Part shown: positions 45,192 through 54,571 of the stretch, in pieces | Layout of the letters: every line of letters begins with the position of its first letter | How positions within the stretch are numbered: position 1 is the first letter of the stretch | Assembly (NCBI GenBank): GCA_964652025.1 | Contig: CAZYZX010000005.1 | Span: 1-64,000 of the forward strand | Direction: 5' to 3' | DNA from: JAEXOD01 sp964652025 | Lineage (GTDB): Bacteria > Bacteroidota > Ignavibacteria > Ignavibacteriales > Melioribacteraceae | Length of the DNA stretch: 64,000 nt | Translations under genes and position numbers: made by a program | The notes under the pieces: model-generated | Seen by the model: the letters and a program-made list of their open reading frames with translations, nothing else | Databases searched by the model: none | Told to the model about the DNA's origin: nothing

Positions 45192-45928
45192 TAGTATTTT
45201 ATTTTAAATAAAAATAAACCATTTGGTGGAACCGACTCGCCCGCAAAAATTCTATTTTTCTGCTTAATTATGTTACTTATACCATTTTTTTCGTTATTTT
45301 GCAAAGAACGAATAATTGTACCCACAATAGTTCTTACCATTCCATGCAAAAATCTATCTGCTTCTATTAAAAAAATAATTTTATTACCTTGTTTGTGCCA
45401 AAAAGCGTTATAAATTGTACAAAAGTTATGTTTAACATCTGTATTACGTTTAGAAAAAGACGTAAAATCGAAATTACCAATTAATTGTTTGCTTATTTCG
45501 TTTAATTCATTGATAGAAAAATCTAAAATTTTAGGGAAATAATAAGCAAATTTATAATAAAAAGGGTCTTTTTCTGTTAAAAATAAATATATATAACTTC
45601 TTCTTTTTGCATCAAACCGAGCGTGAAAGTCCTTGTCTACTTTATCAATTTTTTTAATAGCAATATCATTTGGCAATAGGCAGTTAAGGGAGTAACAAAA
45701 CTTATCTAAATTATCTATAGCTTGGTTAGTTCTAAAATTTGCAACTTGACCTAATGCATTAACTCCTGTATCTGTTCTGCCAGCACCAATTAAGTTAACC
45801 TTTTCTTTTAATAATACTTCAATTGCATTAATAATTTTTTCTTGAACAGTTACAGCATTTTTTTGTATCTGCCAACCGGCATATTTACTACCACTATAAC
45901 TAATAATTAATTTATAGTTATTTTCCAT
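45191..45928 (-). CDS. truA: tRNA pseudouridine synthase A
   Basis: The 245-residue protein has the TruA signature with catalytic Asp53 in GAGRTDTGVNALGQVANF, plus DFHARFDAKRRSYIYLF and ADRFLHGMVRTIVGTII. It makes pseudouridine at positions 38-40 of many tRNAs. It starts at the base next to the stop of the GH13 gene, so it is translated from the same transcript. Confidence 0.96.
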   Translation of the reverse strand: MENNYKLIISYSGSKYAGWQIQKNAVTVQEKIINAIEVLLKEKVNLIGAGRTDTGVNALGQVANFRTNQAIDNLDKFCYSLNCLLPNDIAIKKIDKVDKDFHARFDAKRRSYIYLFLTEKDPFYYKFAYYFPKILDFSINELNEISKQLIGNFDFTSFSKRNTDVKHNFCTIYNAFWHKQGNKIIFLIEADRFLHGMVRTIVGTIIRSLQNNEKNGISNIIKQKNRIFAGESVPPNGLFLFKIKY

Positions 45929-48900
45929 TTACAATAATAAATCTTTAAGCACTTCAAATTTATATTGAGATTTTGAAGCCAGTGAATCTATGTAATATCT
46001 TAAATAACCAACTTTATAAAACACTTTATCAAAAGACAAAGCATCTTTTTGTGTTTTAGCATTTTGTTCTTTTATAGGGTCAGCAATTAAATTTTTTGCA
46101 ATATCTAATGAAATACGTTTTTGATAATTAACAACTGCAAGAGTAAAGAACCAATCGTTTAGTTCTTCAAAGTTTTCCTTACTGTAGTACCAAATGCCTT
46201 CGTAATAGTTTACACCTAAATATGCTTTTATAAAATCATCTGCAAATAATTGTTTAATTAATTTGTTCTTATATTTATGTAATAAATCATTTTCTTTTTT
46301 GTTTATTTTAATATCTATTTCTAACAATTCTTTTTCTGTAAAATCAAAAAGGCTTTCGTTATATTCTAATAATAAATTAAGTAAGGCAATTTCTTTATAA
46401 ACATCTACATTTCCTCTTCCTAATTTATTCAAAATATTTCTTACAGGTAAATCTAATTTTAATTTAGTTATATAATTGCTTTTGTTAATTTCTCCAGTTT
46501 CATTAAATAAATTTTTTAGTAGTTTAATTGTGAAATATAGTAAAAACAAGGTCGCATTTTCTTTAGATTGAGCACTATTATTTATTAAATAATATTTTTC
46601 TACTTGATTACCATAGAACGGTTTATCAATAGCTTTAATTGTGCGTAAGTTATTAGAAATATTTTTTACTGCCTCTAATGTTAAATCAAAATCTAAAAGC
46701 AAATTAGTAGTTTTTAGGTTAATATTTAAGGAATCTTTAATTCTATTTATAAAGTAATAAAATTTATTGCGAATAATTTTAGAATTTTCTTCTAAAGTAT
46801 CTTGGTCATTGTTAATAAATGCATCTATAAATAGGTCAACAAATCTATTATCAAAAAGGGTAGTAAAAGCATTATGCACAGGGGCTAATTGAAGTTCCGC
46901 AATTGCATCCTCCAAATTAGCAGTGCCATTATAGGAGTATCTACTAGCAAGCTCTCTATAAAGCCCAGATGTATCGTAAACTTCTTTAAATTCTAAAAAT
47001 ACTTTATACTTAAATGCTTGCAAAGTAATTTCGAAACCATTGTTAAAAAAGTCTTTACCTGCCTTAACATAATAAAGATTAGATATATGTTCTTTGATTA
47101 TATAGAAATAATTTTCTTGAGTTTTAATACCCAAAGCGTCATAAATTGTAATAGATTTTAGTTGTTTATTATCCCCACTTCCAACTAACTTAGGTGTGCT
47201 AGTATAAATTTTACCGGAAGTTTCTTTAAATTTATTATTGTAAAATACTAAAGCTTTTTCACCATAAGCCATGTTAGTATATGCAAACACATCTTCGTTA
47301 ACATAACCAAATTCATCAATAAAATCAAAGAACCAAAAATTATGTACATGGGCAAATAGATAACGTTTTTTCATTAATGGAAATAGCTCGCGCTCGTGAC
47401 GCTCTATTAAATAGCCATTTGGGGATTCGTTATAGTAAGCACGTTTATATTCCATTCCATATTTTTCGGTAAAGCCTTCTATTTGACCGTGGGCAAACAT
47501 TGGCAATCCCGGCAATGTTAACATTAATGTAGCAACGCCAAAGTATTTATCATCAAAGCCAAATTGTTTAATGGCAGTTTCTTCATCTGGGTTGCTCATA
47601 AAGTTTACGTATCGTTTAAGAATTTCGGGCTCAAACTCTAATGTATTTGTAATTAAATCTCGGTATTTATCATTTTCTTCTTTCATAAGCATATGCATAA
47701 AAGCAGAGTTATAAACTCTGTGCATGCCTAAAGTTCTAACAAAGTAACCTTCTAAAAGCCAAAAAGCCTCTGCAAGCAGTAAAGTATCGGGCATTTCGTT
47801 ATTGATTCGGTCAACAACTTCTCGCCAAAATTCAACTGGGAAAAGTTCGTCAAATTGTTCACGTGTTAAAGCAAAATCACTTCTGGTTGGTATATCTCCA
47901 CCATGCCCAGGTTGAGGATACCATAAACGTGAAAAGTGCTTTTTAGTTAAAGTCATAGCAGCATCAAAGCGAATAATAGAGAATTTACGCGCTACTTCAA
48001 AAATTTGATTTATAACTGCTTGTCTAACTTCATGTTTTAGCATATCTAATTGAGCTGTGTCGTTCCAAGGCATGTTAGTACCATCATTGCCATGGTAAAT
48101 ATATCTAACGTCTCCATTTCGTTTATCAATTCTTCTAAAAACAACAGCTGCATCAGATTTATTGTAATAACCATCTTCTATGTGAAGTTCAATATCAGGG
48201 TGTTCGCTTAAATTTGGACCAGTAAATTTATAATTAGGATAAGGTAAATCTCTTCTTTGTATAAAATAATCTGGATTTTCGATTACCCATTTGGAATAAA
48301 TACCAGTGTGGTTTGGCACCATGTCGCTAGCAAGCCTTATACCGCGTTGCTTAGCACGATAATTTAAGTTTTGGTAAGCAGCTTCGCCGCCTAAATCTTG
48401 TGCAATAGTATAATCGTAAAGGGAATATGCGGAAGAAATAGCATCAGGATTTCCCATAATATGTTTAATTTTTTGTGATGCACTGCTGCGTTCCCAAATT
48501 CCAATTAACCAAAGACCGGTAAAATTCCATCTAGCTAATTGATCTAATTCACTATCAGGTATTTCATCTAATCTGCTTATTTTTCGATTATATTTTTTGC
48601 TTAATTGGTCTAACCAAACGTATGTATTTTTTGCCAAAATTACAATGCGGGGCATCCAATCTAAATCTTGGGTAAAGTTTTCGGGTTCTTCATAATCTTG
48701 TAAACTTTCTTTACTATAGCTATATAAAGATCTACCAATAAAAACTGTATCATCTATGTTATCTCCCAATTTGTATTTTGGTACAACTGTTGGCGTTCCG
48801 CCACCACCACCAAAATTCATGGGGATAATTTCTTCGCGCTTTAAGTCGTATGTAATAAGTATTCTATTTGCAAATTTTTCTTCAATTAACACTTTCCATT

Positions 48901-49615
48901 TTGTTTTAATAAACTCCAATTGTCCTTCTATATCTAAAGGATTATTAAGAATAGGAGTTTTAAGCATAGTAATAACGTCTTGGTTATCTGGTCCAAAGGG
49001 TTTTTCTTTCTTAAAAAATTCTTCTAAATTAGATATTGTATTTAAGTAAAGCTCTTTATTGGTAAAATAGTTTTCATCAAAAAGTTCTATAATATCTTTA
49101 TTTGCAGGATTAAAATTGGCAAAAAATAACATTATCATTTCTTCTAACGAAGTTTCTGTATTAGGTTTATTGCCATTAAAAGAGTTTAAGTAATCATAAA
49201 TACTTTCTTTCCCTTTGTAAACATCCATAGGGGGGAAAAGAGCATTAAACTCGAATAATATTTTGCGTAAATTTTCTTCTCCTAACTGATTATTAAGGTA
49301 GTTAATAGCTCTATTAAAAACACCCGGGTTTTCTTTAGTTTCATATTCTCTTAAAATAAAATGATAAATTTCGTCTAACAATCCAGTAGCATAAATTTTA
49401 CTTACCTTTACTTTTTTATCGTCTGTGCGCTTTTCGTTTAGTAGATTGGTAAATTTACGAACCGCAGCATTATTAGGAAAAACTACATTACCAGTTATAG
49501 TAAAAAATGTATCATCAAAATTATATTTTTGTCTAATAAATTTTGAGACGTGAAACTCGAAAGTAGCAAGTTGCATAATATTATTTTTACCCGTTTTGTT
49601 TATTAACAGTGCCAT
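45929..49615 (-). CDS. very large GH13 (alpha-amylase superfamily) protein
   Basis: The 1228-residue cytoplasmic protein has a central GH13 barrel at about residues 320-720, with region I DMVPNHTG (431-438), nucleophile Asp551 in FDAAMT, acid/base Glu616 in LLAEAFW and a third Asp677. Region IV reads NPDEE, so the usual His before that Asp is Pro. A 300-residue N-terminal domain and about 350 helical C-terminal residues match nothing I know. The frame is open to a TTG at 49648, but ATG 49615 has AGGTGG just upstream and is preferred. It probably acts on alpha-glucans; substrate unknown. Confidence 0.82.
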   Translation of the reverse strand: MALLINKTGKNNIMQLATFEFHVSKFIRQKYNFDDTFFTITGNVVFPNNAAVRKFTNLLNEKRTDDKKVKVSKIYATGLLDEIYHFILREYETKENPGVFNRAINYLNNQLGEENLRKILFEFNALFPPMDVYKGKESIYDYLNSFNGNKPNTETSLEEMIMLFFANFNPANKDIIELFDENYFTNKELYLNTISNLEEFFKKEKPFGPDNQDVITMLKTPILNNPLDIEGQLEFIKTKWKVLIEEKFANRILITYDLKREEIIPMNFGGGGGTPTVVPKYKLGDNIDDTVFIGRSLYSYSKESLQDYEEPENFTQDLDWMPRIVILAKNTYVWLDQLSKKYNRKISRLDEIPDSELDQLARWNFTGLWLIGIWERSSASQKIKHIMGNPDAISSAYSLYDYTIAQDLGGEAAYQNLNYRAKQRGIRLASDMVPNHTGIYSKWVIENPDYFIQRRDLPYPNYKFTGPNLSEHPDIELHIEDGYYNKSDAAVVFRRIDKRNGDVRYIYHGNDGTNMPWNDTAQLDMLKHEVRQAVINQIFEVARKFSIIRFDAAMTLTKKHFSRLWYPQPGHGGDIPTRSDFALTREQFDELFPVEFWREVVDRINNEMPDTLLLAEAFWLLEGYFVRTLGMHRVYNSAFMHMLMKEENDKYRDLITNTLEFEPEILKRYVNFMSNPDEETAIKQFGFDDKYFGVATLMLTLPGLPMFAHGQIEGFTEKYGMEYKRAYYNESPNGYLIERHERELFPLMKKRYLFAHVHNFWFFDFIDEFGYVNEDVFAYTNMAYGEKALVFYNNKFKETSGKIYTSTPKLVGSGDNKQLKSITIYDALGIKTQENYFYIIKEHISNLYYVKAGKDFFNNGFEITLQAFKYKVFLEFKEVYDTSGLYRELASRYSYNGTANLEDAIAELQLAPVHNAFTTLFDNRFVDLFIDAFINNDQDTLEENSKIIRNKFYYFINRIKDSLNINLKTTNLLLDFDLTLEAVKNISNNLRTIKAIDKPFYGNQVEKYYLINNSAQSKENATLFLLYFTIKLLKNLFNETGEINKSNYITKLKLDLPVRNILNKLGRGNVDVYKEIALLNLLLEYNESLFDFTEKELLEIDIKINKKENDLLHKYKNKLIKQLFADDFIKAYLGVNYYEGIWYYSKENFEELNDWFFTLAVVNYQKRISLDIAKNLIADPIKEQNAKTQKDALSFDKVFYKVGYLRYYIDSLASKSQYKFEVLKDLLL

Positions 49616-49712
49616 TTTCCACCTGTTTGCAAGTATAAAAAATTCCAATTTACAAATATAATTAAATGTTTTAAATAAATTATCTTATATGTTATAGAAA
49701 ATATTATTGTAT

Positions 49713-49741
49713 TTGAAGAATTTAAAACCATTTTGTATTTT
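49713..49741 (+). promoter_or_regulatory. possible promoter of the restriction-modification genes
   Basis: TTGAAG (49713-49718) and TATTTT (49736-49741) are 17 bases apart, ending 25 bases before the first ATG. The -35 matches that proposed for dxr. The 151-base intergenic space is very AT-rich and separates divergent genes, so this remains a weak call. I see no clear minus-strand counterpart for the GH13 gene. Confidence 0.35.
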
Positions 49742-49766
49742 AACATAATTAATTTTAAAGAAAATT

Positions 49767-50574
49767 ATGAAAAACAAAAAACATGAAGTTTTAATCAGAA
49801 TATATGAACAATGTAAAAAATCCAAAAATTTTGTTTTTAATAATGAAATTATAAAAGAAGTTAGTAAAGAAGTTGGCTTTAAAAATCAATTTGATGTAAC
49901 GAAAATTGATAGTATTTCTAAATTACCAGATTTGTTTATTAAAGAAGATGTAGCAATAATACATCTAGGGAAAGGTAATCATAAATTTATAAATGGTATT
50001 AATAAAGTTTTTCATCAATTAGAACCTATTGAAAAAATTATACAATGGGATTATAAAAAAAGTATATTGAATTTGGTTAATAATTCAGAATCCAATATAT
50101 TATCTGTGGCTAATAATCAAAGAATATTACATGATTTTCTTTTTGGTGAAGATATAGAATTTAATAACATAGATATAATATTAAGACCTAAAACTTATTT
50201 TCCACATAGAACTAAAGCTAACTTTGAGTATTATATTGAGGAAAATAAAAAAAGAAAGGTTTGATTCAATTCAAATTGAAATTGATCTGACGATTGAATA
50301 CAAAGGAGATGTTGCGATTTTTGAAGCGAAAAATGGAACCCCAAAGGACTTTGCTGTTTATCAGTTATATCATCCATTTTTATATTATAATACCATAAAT
50401 AATAATAACAAATTGCCACAAAAATTAAAAAATATTTATTGTGTTTATTTAGTTAGAGAAATAATAAATAATGAAACTAATATTAAGCTTTGGTGTTATT
50501 CTTTTTTAAACTCAGAAGATATTACTTCAATTAAATTAATTAAATCTGCAAATTATATTTTGGTAAATAAATAA
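49767..50574 (+). pseudogene. type II restriction endonuclease, interrupted by a one-base frameshift
   Basis: Two overlapping frames read as one protein: the first stops at 50262-50264 and the second continues in the +1 frame to 50574. Dropping one A from the run of seven at 50247-50253 joins them into 268 residues. The second part carries a PD-(D/E)xK-like core (IEIDLTIEYKGDVAIFEAKN), typical of restriction enzymes. A methyltransferase follows 11 bases later. It may be a dead gene, a phase-variable gene, or a sequencing error in the homopolymer. Confidence 0.72.
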
Positions 50575-50585
50575 TAATTGAAACA

Positions 50586-51410
50586 ATGATCGAAAACTAT
50601 AAAAATAAAATTTTTAATAAAGATGTTTTAGAAGTTTTAAAAAGTATGCCTGATGAAAGTATTGATGTAGTATATGGAGATCCTGATTATAATGTAGGCA
50701 TTAAATACGCTGGAAAAAATTACACAACAAAATGGGAAGAATACATAGATTGGTATATTGAATTAACGAAAGAAAGTCTTAGAGTTTTAAAAAAAGATGG
50801 TAATTTATTTATGATAAATTATCCTAAACAAAATGCCTATCTACGAGTAAAATTTTTAGATGATAATGCATACGATGTTTTTGATTATGTATGGGTATAT
50901 AATACAAATGTTGGACATAGTCCTAGAAAGTTTACAACAGCACATCGTTCTATTTTACATGCTATTAAATCTAAAAATAATAAATTTTTTAAAGATAATG
51001 TAGCCGAGCCGTATCTTAACCCTAATGATAAAAGAATTTTAAAGAATATTGAAAATGGAAGTAAAGGTAGAATGCCTTACTCTTGGTTATATTATAATCT
51101 TGTAAAAAATGTATCTAAAGATAAAACATTCCATGCATGTCAAATACCATTGCCGTTATTTGAAAAACTAATATTAGCTTCTTCACAAGAAAACGATTTA
51201 GTTTTTATATTATTTGGTGGTAGCGGGTCTGAAATAGTACAATGTCAAAAATTAAAGCGAAATTTTGTTTCTTGCGAAATTCATCCAGAGTATTATAAAA
51301 TGATTTTGGATAGATTAGAAAATAATGGAAATATTGATGACAAATATAGATTAAAATTAAATAATAATTTTATTAAAAGGGATATTATACCAAGTATTTT
51401 TGATATGTAA
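50586..51410 (+). CDS. type II DNA methyltransferase (amino-methylating, beta-type order)
   Basis: The 274-residue protein has the catalytic motif IV DPDY (residues 32-35) near the N-terminus and the AdoMet-binding motif I FGGSGSE (210-216) near the C-terminus, the order of beta-class N6-adenine/N4-cytosine enzymes. No target sequence can be inferred. It is intact and should protect or mark the DNA even though the linked endonuclease is frameshifted. Its stop lies four bases from that of holA on the other strand. Confidence 0.88.
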   Translation: MIENYKNKIFNKDVLEVLKSMPDESIDVVYGDPDYNVGIKYAGKNYTTKWEEYIDWYIELTKESLRVLKKDGNLFMINYPKQNAYLRVKFLDDNAYDVFDYVWVYNTNVGHSPRKFTTAHRSILHAIKSKNNKFFKDNVAEPYLNPNDKRILKNIENGSKGRMPYSWLYYNLVKNVSKDKTFHACQIPLPLFEKLILASSQENDLVFILFGGSGSEIVQCQKLKRNFVSCEIHPEYYKMILDRLENNGNIDDKYRLKLNNNFIKRDIIPSIFDM

Positions 51411-51414
51411 TTAA

Positions 51415-52443
51415 TTAACTAAACAATTTAGCAACAAGTTTAGTAAAAATTATTTTTTGGTCTAAGTTAGTGGATTTAACTTCTAAATCAGCTTCTAAAA
51501 GGGCTTTTAAGGCTTTATCAATTTTTTCATCGCTTCTAAAATTAGTTGCTTTTAAGCAATTTGTATAAAAATATTCTGATACATCTGCTTTAGCAGCCGC
51601 TTCTTTTGGGGGAATATTTTTTTTAATTAGCTCGATACTTTGCATAATAGTTATAAAGTATTTATTAAGTGTAGAAAGTATAACAAGCAAGTGATTGCCG
51701 TGGAATAAAAGATTATAACCAATAGAAAGTGCTTTATCTTTTTGATTTGAAGATATAGCATCTAAAAGATTAAAAATATTATATTCTTTAGTTTCGGAAG
51801 CAATAGTATTAATTAGTTCTAAGGTTATTTTACCCCCTTCACCTAAAAAATTACTTATTTTATTTAATTCTTGTTCTAAGGTGTTTTTATCTTCACCAAC
51901 AATATCAACTAAAGCGGCAGCATCATCTATATCAATAGAAAGATTTAATTTTTTTACTTCCATAACAACCCATTTTTTTAACTCATCAGGGCGCATCTCT
52001 CTAGCTTCAAATGCCCAACCGTTAGAAACAATGGTTTTGAATGGTTCTGTATTTAAATTAGGAATTTTTTCGTTGTAAGTTATAACTAAAAAAGTAAAAT
52101 CTGAAGGGGAGCTAACATACTCTGCTAAAGCTTTTTTATCTGCAGCATTTTCTAAGTTTTTAATAACAACTAATTTTTTATCACCATAAAAAGGGAAAGT
52201 TAAAGCCGAATTAATATAACGCTCAACAGTATCTTTTTTATCAAGCCTAACAATTTCTGTATCAAATTCAGAAGAAATAAACCCAGATAAAGTTGATATA
52301 ATTTCGTTAGTAGCTTTATCAATTTCGTAAGTATCTGCACCAAAAATAAAGTAAACAGGTAAAAAATTATCTTCAGTTAAAAAATCATATACTTTAGAAA
52401 TATGATAAGATTCGGCTTTTAAATTTGTCCCTTTCTGTTTCAT
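51415..52443 (-). CDS. holA: DNA polymerase III delta subunit
   Basis: The 342-residue protein has the HolA pattern: PVYFIFGADTYEIDKATNEI near the start, then a divergent AAA+ core (ALTFPFYGDKKLVVIKNLEN) and a C-terminal all-helical collar. It opens the sliding clamp within the clamp loader. Its ATG overlaps the stop of the cyclophilin gene by one base, so it is the last gene of its transcript. Confidence 0.92.
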   Translation of the reverse strand: MKQKGTNLKAESYHISKVYDFLTEDNFLPVYFIFGADTYEIDKATNEIISTLSGFISSEFDTEIVRLDKKDTVERYINSALTFPFYGDKKLVVIKNLENAADKKALAEYVSSPSDFTFLVITYNEKIPNLNTEPFKTIVSNGWAFEAREMRPDELKKWVVMEVKKLNLSIDIDDAAALVDIVGEDKNTLEQELNKISNFLGEGGKITLELINTIASETKEYNIFNLLDAISSNQKDKALSIGYNLLFHGNHLLVILSTLNKYFITIMQSIELIKKNIPPKEAAAKADVSEYFYTNCLKATNFRSDEKIDKALKALLEADLEVKSTNLDQKIIFTKLVAKLFS

Positions 52444-53060
52444 TATTTTGTTACTTTTTTAATATTAATTTTATTAATTACCATATCAACAAGAGGCTTA
52501 TTTCTATCTGGTGTAACAGCAACTTTACCAATTGCTTGAACAACATCAAAGCCTTTGATTACTTCACCAAAAATAGTGTGCCTATCATTTAAGTGAGGAG
52601 TTGGTACTAAAGTAATAAAAAACTGACTTCCGTTTGTATTAGGACCTCTATTAGCCATAGCTAATAACCCGGGTCTGTTGTATCTTAATTCTGGAGTAAA
52701 CTCGTCTTCAAAAGTTTCGCCATAAATGCTACGTCCTCCCATTCCGGTACCAGTAGGGTCGCCACCTTGTATCATAAATCTATCTATTACTCTGTGAAAT
52801 ATTACCCCATTGTAATAACCAGAAGTAGCTAACCCAACAAAGTTTTTAACGGTTTTTGGTGCATATTGATGGTAAAGTTCTATTTCAAAATTACCCATTA
52901 CGGTTTCAAATTCAGCTACTAAAGCTTCATTTTCTTTTAAATCCATTAAAGAATCCAATTTAACCTCGTTTATTTTTAATGTTATGTTATTAATTTCATT
53001 TTCAGTTTGAGCATTAATTAAAATTGAAAAAAAGAAAATAAATAAAATTATTTTTTTCAT
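52443..53060 (-). CDS. cyclophilin-type peptidyl-prolyl isomerase, exported
   Basis: The 205-residue protein has a signal peptide (about residues 1-17) and a full cyclophilin domain: GVIFHRVIDRFMIQGGDPTG, then MANRGPNTNGSQFFIT and HTIFGEVIKGFDVVQ. The catalytic Arg in FHRV and the FFIT segment are present. It probably folds exported proteins in the periplasm. AGGAG precedes the ATG. Confidence 0.93.
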   Translation of the reverse strand: MKKIILFIFFFSILINAQTENEINNITLKINEVKLDSLMDLKENEALVAEFETVMGNFEIELYHQYAPKTVKNFVGLATSGYYNGVIFHRVIDRFMIQGGDPTGTGMGGRSIYGETFEDEFTPELRYNRPGLLAMANRGPNTNGSQFFITLVPTPHLNDRHTIFGEVIKGFDVVQAIGKVAVTPDRNKPLVDMVINKINIKKVTK

Positions 53061-53074
53061 TTTAGCTCCTAAAT

Positions 53075-53923
53075 TTATGGTTTAATTAAATTAAAATATA
53101 AAAGTAATAAAATAGTTGCGCCTAAAAAAATTCTATAAAAAACAAAAATAAATGTAGTATTTTTTTTAAGATAATTAATTAAAAAAGCAATAGCAGCATA
53201 GCCACTAATAGCAGAAACAATGGTAGCTAAAGCTAGTGTAACAAATCCCGAGCTATCCAAATGTTTAAACTCGTGGTAAAATTCTAATAATCCACTACCA
53301 AGTATTGCAGGCACGCTTAAGAGGAATGAGAAACGAGCCGCAGCTTCTCTACTAAATCCTAAAAACAACCCAGCAGTAATTGTTGTTCCACTACGAGATG
53401 AACCAGGTATTAAAGCTAATGCTTGAGCAATACCAACAATAATTGCATCCAAAACAGTTATTTTTTTTATATCCTTGTTAAATTTACCAAATTTTTCGGC
53501 AGCTGCTAAAAATATAGCAAGAATAATAAGTGAAAGCGAGATTACATAAAGATTTTTTGTAAAATGTCCTTCAATAAAATCCTTAAAAACTAAACCAATA
53601 ACAACAACAGGAACGCTACCAACAATAATAAGCCACCCAAGTTTGGAATTTTCAGATTGTTTGCTAAATCCAACAGGCTTAAATAAATTATCTTTTAAGA
53701 AAGAAATTAAGATTGAGTATAAATCTTTCCAAAAATAAATAATTACCGCAGCCATAGTTCCAAGTTGAATAACAGCAATAAATGCAGTCCATCTTTCGGG
53801 GTTTTCTTGGCTAATTAAATTCATTAGCTTACCTGCAAGGGTTAAATGACCGGTACTACTAATTGGTAAAAATTCTGTAATACCTTGTATAATTCCTAAA
53901 AAAATTGCCTCTAAAAAGTTCAC
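53075..53923 (-). CDS. uppP: undecaprenyl-diphosphate phosphatase
   Basis: The 282-residue protein has about eight membrane helices and the BacA/UppP signatures GITEFLPISSTGHLTL and ALIPGSSRSGTTITAG, which carry the catalytic Glu, Ser and Arg. It recycles the lipid carrier for peptidoglycan and other envelope polymers. It starts at GTG with a perfect AGGAG site. It is co-oriented with cyclophilin and holA. Confidence 0.95.
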   Translation of the reverse strand: MNFLEAIFLGIIQGITEFLPISSTGHLTLAGKLMNLISQENPERWTAFIAVIQLGTMAAVIIYFWKDLYSILISFLKDNLFKPVGFSKQSENSKLGWLIIVGSVPVVVIGLVFKDFIEGHFTKNLYVISLSLIILAIFLAAAEKFGKFNKDIKKITVLDAIIVGIAQALALIPGSSRSGTTITAGLFLGFSREAAARFSFLLSVPAILGSGLLEFYHEFKHLDSSGFVTLALATIVSAISGYAAIAFLINYLKKNTTFIFVFYRIFLGATILLLLYFNLIKP

Positions 53924-53931
53924 AAAAGCTC

Positions 53932-54570
53932 CTATAATATGTAAGTTATGCCTAATTTAAATGAAAAAGAAACGCTATTTAGATTTACTTTTTTGTTATT
54001 AATATTATCGAATAGATAAAAATCACCTTTTAAGTTGCCGGGTAAATCAATTCTAAAATCTGCACCAATATTAGCATACATATCACCACTAAGTAAGGTG
54101 TTTCCATTAAAGCGCAATAAAAACCCATACCCAGTAGATTTATAATAATAGTTACTTGATAAATTTGGTAATTTTTCGTCTAAAGAAACAAACCTTACGC
54201 CAGCACCCGCCCCAAATTTAAATTGGTAACCAATGCCAGAAATATTATAATATGCTAATAAAGAAGGTTTAAAGTGGGTGTAAGAAATTTCGTAATAACC
54301 AACGTAAGAAGCAGTGTTAAATGAATAAATAAGGTTAGAGTAATCTATTGCTAAAGAAAAATTATTTTTAATGGAATAGTCTATCTCACCATAAAACTCT
54401 ATTGCACTGTTAAAATCGTTTAGCCTACTACCAGGTGGGGCATAATTTGTATTAATATACTCATTAAAAGTAGGCGAGTTAACTAAATTAAGTCCCATTC
54501 CAGCAGTAACCTGAAACTGCGCATATACATTAATAAAAATGAAAAATAAAACTATAATAATTTTTTTCAT
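53932..54570 (-). CDS. outer-membrane beta-barrel family protein
   Basis: The 212-residue protein has a signal peptide (residues 1-17), followed by many short alternating strands and a C-terminal strand ending FKLGITYIL, with Tyr and Phe near the end. This is the pattern of a small outer-membrane porin-like barrel. I recognise no family. It lies eight bases before uppP and one base after the flippase-like gene. Confidence 0.6.
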   Translation of the reverse strand: MKKIIIVLFFIFINVYAQFQVTAGMGLNLVNSPTFNEYINTNYAPPGSRLNDFNSAIEFYGEIDYSIKNNFSLAIDYSNLIYSFNTASYVGYYEISYTHFKPSLLAYYNISGIGYQFKFGAGAGVRFVSLDEKLPNLSSNYYYKSTGYGFLLRFNGNTLLSGDMYANIGADFRIDLPGNLKGDFYLFDNINNKKVNLNSVSFSFKLGITYIL

Positions 54571-54571
54571 T

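Noticed and set aside
50247..50264. Programmed -1 ribosomal frameshift in the restriction gene (A-rich slippery site)
   Set aside because: The downstream reading frame is +1 relative to the first, so a -1 shift at A AAA AAG would not reach it. A one-base loss or transcriptional slippage fits instead.
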